From Marinobacter sp. (GTDB lineage: Bacteria; Pseudomonadota; Gammaproteobacteria; Pseudomonadales; Oleiphilaceae): a stretch of 46,552 nucleotides of DNA. This document shows positions 40,986 to 46,552 of the stretch, piece by piece. The position numbers and the translations under genes were made by a program. Under the pieces are notes generated by a model. The model saw only the letters and a list, made by a program, of their open reading frames with translations. It ran no database searches and was not told the origin of the DNA. The stretch lies in NCBI GenBank assembly GCA_030149475.1, contig JASBRL010000035.1, positions 1-46,552 of the forward strand. The letters run 5' to 3'. Each line of letters opens with the position of its first letter. The stretch's first letter is position 1.

Positions 40986-41597
40986 TCATTCTCCAGCCCG
41001 GTAACGATAGGTACGCGCCTGAACCTGCATGTCCAGCACATCGGAGTCACCTTTTTTCGGTGAAATCGTGAAGTCATGGAGCGTCACAATGCGGGGCAGA
41101 CTGGCCACGCTGCTGACAAACGACGCCAACTCATGGTAGGTCCCGGAGACCCGGATATTGATCGGCAACTCCACGTAAAAGTCCTTTTTCTGCTCAGGCT
41201 GAAGCTTCACTTCCTGCAGTGACAGGCCACTGCCCACAGCGGTGTTGGTAATGTCTTCGAGCAGACCGGGCACTTCGGTATCGCTCGGCAGTTGCTTCAC
41301 CAGCGCACCAAAGGTTTCTTCCATTTCGGCCATCTGTTTCTTGAAGACGTCCAGATTGGCAACCTTGTAAGCCTTGGCTTCGTATTGCTTGCGCAGATCG
41401 GTTTCCGTCTTCTTCACCTGGTCAAGCCGGGCATACTGGTCTTTAACAACAAACCAGTAACCTCCACCCAATACCAGGCCAAACACAATCAACAGGACGA
41501 TCGCCTTGACGGGCGCTGGCCAGATGCCCGCATTGTTGACATCCAGATCATTGATATCGAATTCATTCAGATTCTTCAAAGAGTCCGCGAGGCTCAT
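40986..41597 (-). CDS. pilO: Type IV pilus inner-membrane protein PilO
   Basis: PilO pairs with PilN as part of the alignment complex. The 203-residue product (Pseudomonas 207) has a short cytoplasmic N-terminus, one membrane segment (about residues 29-50, AIVLLIVFGLVLGGGYWFVV), a coiled coil (about 52-100) and a ferredoxin-like periplasmic domain with YHELASFVSSVASLPRIVTLHDFTI. It overlaps pilN by 4 bases (ATGA). Confidence 0.97.
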   Translation of the reverse strand: MSLADSLKNLNEFDINDLDVNNAGIWPAPVKAIVLLIVFGLVLGGGYWFVVKDQYARLDQVKKTETDLRKQYEAKAYKVANLDVFKKQMAEMEETFGALVKQLPSDTEVPGLLEDITNTAVGSGLSLQEVKLQPEQKKDFYVELPINIRVSGTYHELASFVSSVASLPRIVTLHDFTISPKKGDSDVLDMQVQARTYRYRAGE

Positions 41598-42159
41598 TTT
41601 GCTTTCTCCGCTTCGGGCTCCGGCGTCTTCTGCTTCACCGACAGGGTGAACTGGCTGTAGCCAGCCCGGCGACTGTCAGCAGAGGACACGTTGGTCAGAT
41701 TGGGATCGGTAAACCAGTCGGATTTTTCGAAATTCCGCATCAACGTGGATATCCGGCTGTTCGATTCGGCCATACCGACGATATCGAGCCGGTCTCCCGA
41801 TTTTTTCAGGCTGGTGTAATAAAGGCCGTCCGGCAGTGTACGGACCAGCTCATCGAACACCCGGACGATGATCGGGCGCTTGCCCTGCAAGTCCTGAATC
41901 ACCCGCATGCGGGCCAGCAGCTCATCGCGTTTGCGCTTCAGGTCTTCGATTTCCTTGATCTGCACATCGAGCTTTTTGGTCGCCGTCTGAATGTAGCTGT
42001 TACGCGATTCCTGGTACGCGATCTGCGAATCCAGATCAGACTTCCACAAAAACGCGAGGCCTCCGGCCACAATCAATGCCCCGACCAGCATCACCAGAAA
42101 CTGCTGTTGCTTCTCCGCCCGGAGTTCTTCGCGCCAGGGTCTGAGGTTGATTCTGGCCA

Positions 42160-42160
<1 letters not shown>
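41594..42160 (-). CDS. pilN: Type IV pilus inner-membrane protein PilN
   Basis: PilN binds cytoplasmic PilM through its N-terminal motif, here MARINLRPWREE (family INLLPWR). The 188-residue product (Pseudomonas 198) has one membrane segment (about 22-40), a coiled coil (about 45-95) and a periplasmic domain with YYTSLKKSGDRLDIVG. It overlaps pilM by one base (TAATG). Confidence 0.97.
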
Positions 42161-43233
<1,073 letters not shown>

Positions 43234-43299
43234 CTATACCTGGTTACATGCACCCGGCTATATGTTTTTTATTTAAGAGAATTTCTGTCACTTTCCGTC

Positions 43300-43305
43300 T
43301 ACAAT
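43300..43305 (+). promoter_or_regulatory. Candidate -10 box for ponA
   Basis: TACAAT on the plus strand, about 105 bases before the ponA start. The -35 region at 17-18 bases is poor. Confidence 0.3.
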
Positions 43306-43409
43306 GCCGGTTCACGATTTTTGAGAGGCAGCGCGGCGGCGAAGTGACCTCGTCCTTCCTAAAGCAATTTCTCAAATGATAGACCTATATCTAACAGTTG
43401 TCAGAAAAA

Positions 43410-45890
43410 ATGTCCCGATTACTCCGAACATCCCGCGTACTTCTGTGGCTTCTCCTGGCCGGGTTAAGCCTGGGCATAATGATCACCGCAAGCTTCTACC
43501 TCTATTTACGGCCGGGATTACCCTCGGTTGAACAACTGACAGACATTCAACTGCAGACTCCGTTAAGGGTCTTTAGCGCGGACAACAGATTAATAGCAGA
43601 ATTCGGTGAAACGAGAAGGGCACCAGTCACAATCGAACAGATCCCTACAATTCAGTTACATGCGTTCCTGGCGGCCGAAGACTCCCGTTTCTATGAGCAC
43701 ATCGGCGTGGACTTTAAAGGCCTGCTGCGGGCTGCCATCGAACTGGTTACCACCGGCGAGATCCAGTCCGGAGGCAGTACCATCACAATGCAGGTTGCAA
43801 AAAATTACTTTTTGTCACGCGACCGGACGTTTATCCGCAAGTTCAACGAGATACTTCTGGCTCTTCAGATTGATCGCGAGCTACCCAAAAACAAGATTCT
43901 TGAGCTGTACCTGAACAAGATCTATCTGGGCAATCGCGCTTACGGCATCGAGTCGGCGGCGCAGGTCTACTACGATAAACACGTCAACGAACTCAGCCTC
44001 GCGCAAATGGCCATGCTGGCGGGGCTGCCCAAAGCACCCTCGGCCTACAACCCCATCGCCAACCCCCAGCGTGCGCTGTCGCGGCGAAACTGGATCCTCG
44101 GGCGCATGCGGGATCTGGGCTATATCACGCCGGATGCTTTCACCCTGGCCTCTGCCGCTCCCGTGACCGCCAGCTACAACGGCCCGTCAACCGATCTGGA
44201 TGCCGACTATGTAGCGGAAATGGCGAGATCGGAGATGGTGCGGCGGTACGGTGACGCGGCCTATACTGATGGCTACAAGGTCACCCTGACCGTCAACAGT
44301 GAACGCCAGCGCGCGGCCACAAAAGCACTGCGTGATGGCCTTGAAGCGTACGATCACCGTCACGGCTTCCGCGGTCCCGTGGGTCAGATCAATAAAGCGA
44401 CCCTCGAATCAGGCGACCTGAATGACGCCCTGTCACATTACGCTCGCGTTGAGTCGCTTTATCCGGCGGTGGTCACCGGCATCAAGGACAATCAGGTCAG
44501 CCTTTACGGCCGCGAGCTGGGCCGGGCCACCATGGCTTTCGAGACCATGACCTGGGCTCGTCGCTATAAGACCGAAAACCTGGAAGGCCCCGAGCCCCAA
44601 CAGCCTTCGGACGTGGTAGCGCCCGGCGACGTGATCTACGTAAAACCACTGCCGGTTGTCGATGAGAACAACCCCGACCCGACCCGGATGCCGGATCAAC
44701 CCGATACGCCCCGTGCCGTCGCCCTGTCGCAGGTCCCCGACATCCAGGGCGCACTGATCGGCCTGAACGCAAAGACCGGGGGCATCCAGGCGCTGACCGG
44801 CGGCTACAGTTTTGACCTGACCAAGTACAACAGAGCCATTCAGGCCAAACGTCAACCGGGCTCCAACTTCAAGCCATTTCTGTACCTGTCAGCCCTGGAG
44901 CAGGGTCGTACTGCGGCCACACTCTACAACGACGCGCCCATTGTGTTCGATGATATTGACCTCGAAACCACCTGGCGCCCGCAAAACTCTTCGGGCCAGT
45001 TTGAAGGACCGACACGCCTGCGGGTTGCCCTTTACACCTCCCGTAATCTGGTTTCAATCCGGCTGCTGAGGGACATTGGCATCCAGACCACGCTGGACTA
45101 CCTGAAGAAACTGAAAATCCCCACTGACAACATGCCGAAGAACCTGTCGCTGGCACTTGGCAGCGGAACCCTGTCCCCCATGGAGGTTGCCCGTGGTTTT
45201 GCGGTCATCGCCAACGGCGGCTATGACGTAACGCCTTACCTGATCGAGAGTATTCGCAACAGCAACAATGAGCTGCTCTACAAGGCGCCCGAGGTCATTC
45301 TGTGTGATCAGGATTGCGACAACAATACAGCTGACACCCACAACAACGGGAGCTCCGGGCTGTCACCCGAAGTGCAACCGGCGCCCATAATGGCCAAACG
45401 ACTTGCTGATCCGAGAGCTGTTTTTATCATGCACTCGATACTGCGGGACGTCATCACCAAGGGAACCGGCCAGCGGGCGCAGGCGCTGGACCGGCCCGAT
45501 GTAGGTGGCAAAACCGGAACCACCAACGAACAACGAGACACCTGGTTCTCGGGCTTCAACAACGATATTTCAGCCACCGCCTGGGTCGGCTTTGATCAAC
45601 CGACACCACTCGGACGCGGTGAGTATGGCTCAACGGCGGCCCTGCCGGTGTGGCTTGAATACATGAAAACAGCCATGAAAGATCAACCCATCGCCTACAT
45701 GCCGCAACCCAACGGTATCGTCAGCGTTCGCATTGATCCCAAAACCGGCAAGCGGGCCCGACCCAGCCAGACCGATGGCATCTTTGAGTTGTTCCGCGAA
45801 GAGAATGCGCCACCGCCCCTGGAGAACAGTGCCACCGCTGCCACGCCCAAGGATGACAGTGGCAACAACCTGTCCCAGGAACTGTTCTGA
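43410..45890 (+). CDS. ponA: Penicillin-binding protein 1A (bifunctional transglycosylase/transpeptidase)
   Basis: PonA polymerises and cross-links peptidoglycan at the inner membrane. From ATG at 43410 the product is 826 residues (E. coli 850). It has a membrane anchor (about residues 8-30). The GT51 domain has catalytic EDSRFYEHIGVD, then GGSTITMQVAKN and RKFNEILLALQIDREL. The PBP1A-type OB insert follows, then the transpeptidase domain with the active-site serine in QPGSNFKPFLY (SxxK), SRN in TSRNLVS and KTG in GGKTGTTNE. No ribosome binding site is visible before the ATG, and a TTG four codons upstream is an alternative start. It is divergent from pilM, the Pseudomonas arrangement. Confidence 0.96.
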   Translation: MSRLLRTSRVLLWLLLAGLSLGIMITASFYLYLRPGLPSVEQLTDIQLQTPLRVFSADNRLIAEFGETRRAPVTIEQIPTIQLHAFLAAEDSRFYEHIGVDFKGLLRAAIELVTTGEIQSGGSTITMQVAKNYFLSRDRTFIRKFNEILLALQIDRELPKNKILELYLNKIYLGNRAYGIESAAQVYYDKHVNELSLAQMAMLAGLPKAPSAYNPIANPQRALSRRNWILGRMRDLGYITPDAFTLASAAPVTASYNGPSTDLDADYVAEMARSEMVRRYGDAAYTDGYKVTLTVNSERQRAATKALRDGLEAYDHRHGFRGPVGQINKATLESGDLNDALSHYARVESLYPAVVTGIKDNQVSLYGRELGRATMAFETMTWARRYKTENLEGPEPQQPSDVVAPGDVIYVKPLPVVDENNPDPTRMPDQPDTPRAVALSQVPDIQGALIGLNAKTGGIQALTGGYSFDLTKYNRAIQAKRQPGSNFKPFLYLSALEQGRTAATLYNDAPIVFDDIDLETTWRPQNSSGQFEGPTRLRVALYTSRNLVSIRLLRDIGIQTTLDYLKKLKIPTDNMPKNLSLALGSGTLSPMEVARGFAVIANGGYDVTPYLIESIRNSNNELLYKAPEVILCDQDCDNNTADTHNNGSSGLSPEVQPAPIMAKRLADPRAVFIMHSILRDVITKGTGQRAQALDRPDVGGKTGTTNEQRDTWFSGFNNDISATAWVGFDQPTPLGRGEYGSTAALPVWLEYMKTAMKDQPIAYMPQPNGIVSVRIDPKTGKRARPSQTDGIFELFREENAPPPLENSATAATPKDDSGNNLSQELF

Positions 45891-45948
45891 CGATTACGAC
45901 CGACGAACACCCTGCATAAAAAACCGGCGCAAGCGCAAGCCGTTCACC

Positions 45949-46220
45949 TAAGGAACCTCTGACTAAGTCTATTGGCAATTCTGGCTCTCCCTGAAAGCCG
46001 GACTCAAGGCGAGGCTTCGCAGGAAGGCTGGTTGCCTTTCAAGAAGGCTCAACGCGGAGTCCGGCTTTCAGGGAGAGCCCCTGCGGGCAAGTGTTGAGAG
46101 GCTCATTGGCCGCGTTACGATTCTTGGCAAGGGCGTCGGCCATTACCGGCGAACCGCGCCTTGCCACTGAGCCTCTCAACGCTTGCAGAATCGTCAATAG
46201 GCTTGATCAGAGGTTCCCTA
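45949..46220. mobile_element. Nested palindromic MITE-like element (272 bases)
   Basis: The element has imperfect terminal inverted repeats of about 36 bases (45949-45984 and 46185-46220, about 29 matches), both with the core GGAACCTCTGAnnAAG. Inside are a perfect 23-base inverted repeat (45983-46005 with 46057-46079) and a second with 18 of 19 matches (46087-46105 with 46168-46186). A 7-base pair (46126-46132 with 46159-46165) lies within the latter. No open frame of meaning is present, so it cannot move by itself. A terminator-like remnant (AAAAAACCGGC at 45918-45928) lies just before it. It and the following 46221-46432 account for the 542-base gap between ponA and tpx. Confidence 0.7.
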
Positions 46221-46243
46221 GGAACCTCTGATCAAGCCTATTG
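46195..46243. repeat. Perfect 23-base inverted repeat joining two element ends
   Basis: The right end of the 45949-46220 element (46195-46217) is repeated in inverted form at 46221-46243 with only CTA between. This is a second element end starting immediately, facing away. No matching far end was found before tpx, so the second copy is truncated or was never complete. Confidence 0.75.
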
Positions 46244-46307
46244 GCCGCGACGGTTATCTGGCAATCCGACTTTAAGCTACCCGCCGACATGAGGGTAAGG
46301 GGACCGG

Positions 46308-46334
46308 CCGGTCATCCGGTGACGGGATGACCGG
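46308..46334 (+). promoter_or_regulatory. Hairpin upstream of tpx
   Basis: CCGGTCATCC (46308-46317) and GGATGACCGG (46325-46334) are perfect 10-base inverted copies with a 7-base loop, about 100 bases before tpx. No T tract follows, so it is more likely an operator or leader stem than a terminator. Confidence 0.45.
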
Positions 46335-46432
46335 AGACCTCGAGTTCAGAACGAGGCCAAACCGTAGTATGGTGTTCGTCGTATGAACAGATTCCCGCAG
46401 TCAACCCCGAACGACAGATAATGGAGCGCACA

Positions 46433-46552
46433 ATGAGTCATGTAACCCTGGATGGCAATCCACTTGAAATCGGCGGCACATTCCCCGCCTCCGGCGACAC
46501 GGCGCCCCCCTTCACCCTGACCAGTCAGGGGCTGGAGGAAACCACACTCGAC
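46433..46552 (+). CDS. tpx: Thiol peroxidase Tpx, N-terminal part only
   Basis: The first 40 codons of a gene running off the window. They read like the Tpx N-terminus: VTLDGNPLEIGG, then GDTAPPFTLT, then LEETTLD, matching the pattern FxGNPxxV...AxxFTL...VTL of the family. Tpx reduces lipid and hydrogen peroxides with thioredoxin. The catalytic cysteine (near residue 60) is beyond the edge. GGAG at 46423-46426 is spaced 6 bases before the ATG. Confidence 0.85.
   Translation, partial: MSHVTLDGNPLEIGGTFPASGDTAPPFTLTSQGLEETTLD

Noticed and set aside
45918..45945. Intrinsic terminator of ponA
   Set aside because: AAAAAACCGGC looks like the left arm of one, but the right arm pairs only over four bases and no T tract follows, so I did not annotate it as a terminator.

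Overview
The window carries about 36 protein genes, almost all conserved housekeeping genes of a GC-rich gammaproteobacterium. Several blocks keep the Pseudomonas order: murJ-ribF-ileS-lspA-fkpB-ispH, rplU-rpmA-obgE-proB, nrdR-rib-nusB-thiL-pgpA, and ponA divergent from pilMNOPQ-aroK-aroB-damX-like-gltB-gltD-hemE. A wax ester synthase/DGAT-type acyltransferase gene, together with this gene order, points to the marine Marinobacter/Oceanospirillales side of the class. That placement is an inference; genus and species are not established. No tRNA, rRNA, CRISPR array, transposase or phage gene was seen.

Layout, left to right. 1-7338 (minus): isoprenoid (ispH, cut by the window edge), peptidyl-prolyl isomerase (fkpB), lipoprotein signal peptidase (lspA), isoleucyl-tRNA synthetase (ileS), flavin kinase (ribF) and lipid II flippase (murJ). 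7620-7889 (plus): rpsT, followed by a bidirectional terminator. 7970-11063 (minus): rplU, rpmA, obgE, proB. 11308-12276 (plus): ispB, divergent from rplU, with good sigma70-like promoters on both sides. 12305-16474: a small accessory block holding a glutathionyl-hydroquinone reductase, a divergent LysR regulator, a wax ester synthase-like acyltransferase and a short uncharacterised protein. 16510-23174 (minus): glyA, nrdR, ribD, a DHBP synthase with a degenerate RibA half, ribH, nusB, thiL, pgpA. 23491-26653 (plus): ettA and radA. 26687-43224 (minus): type IV pilus assembly (pilMNOPQ), shikimate enzymes (aroK, aroB), a DamX-like SPOR/ATPase protein, glutamate synthase (gltB, gltD), hemE and a PilZ protein. 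43410-45890 (plus): ponA. 45949-46243: a nested palindromic repeat element. 46433 to the edge (plus): start of tpx.

The genes supply envelope biogenesis (murJ, ponA, lspA, damX-like, pili), flavin and one-carbon metabolism (ribD, ribB, ribH, ribF, glyA), nitrogen assimilation (gltBD), aromatic and haem precursors, and translation. I found no clearly new multi-gene system. The points most worth following up are: (i) the rib cluster lacks riboflavin synthase, and its RibBA-type protein has lost the GTP cyclohydrolase II zinc site; (ii) a palindromic MITE-like element sits between ponA and tpx, with related end sequences at other intergenic sites; (iii) two tandem inverted repeats overlie the -10 and -35 of the gltB promoter; (iv) a pair of direct repeats lies between the quinone reductase and its LysR neighbour; (v) the acyltransferase has HHxxxDA where HHxxxDG is expected.
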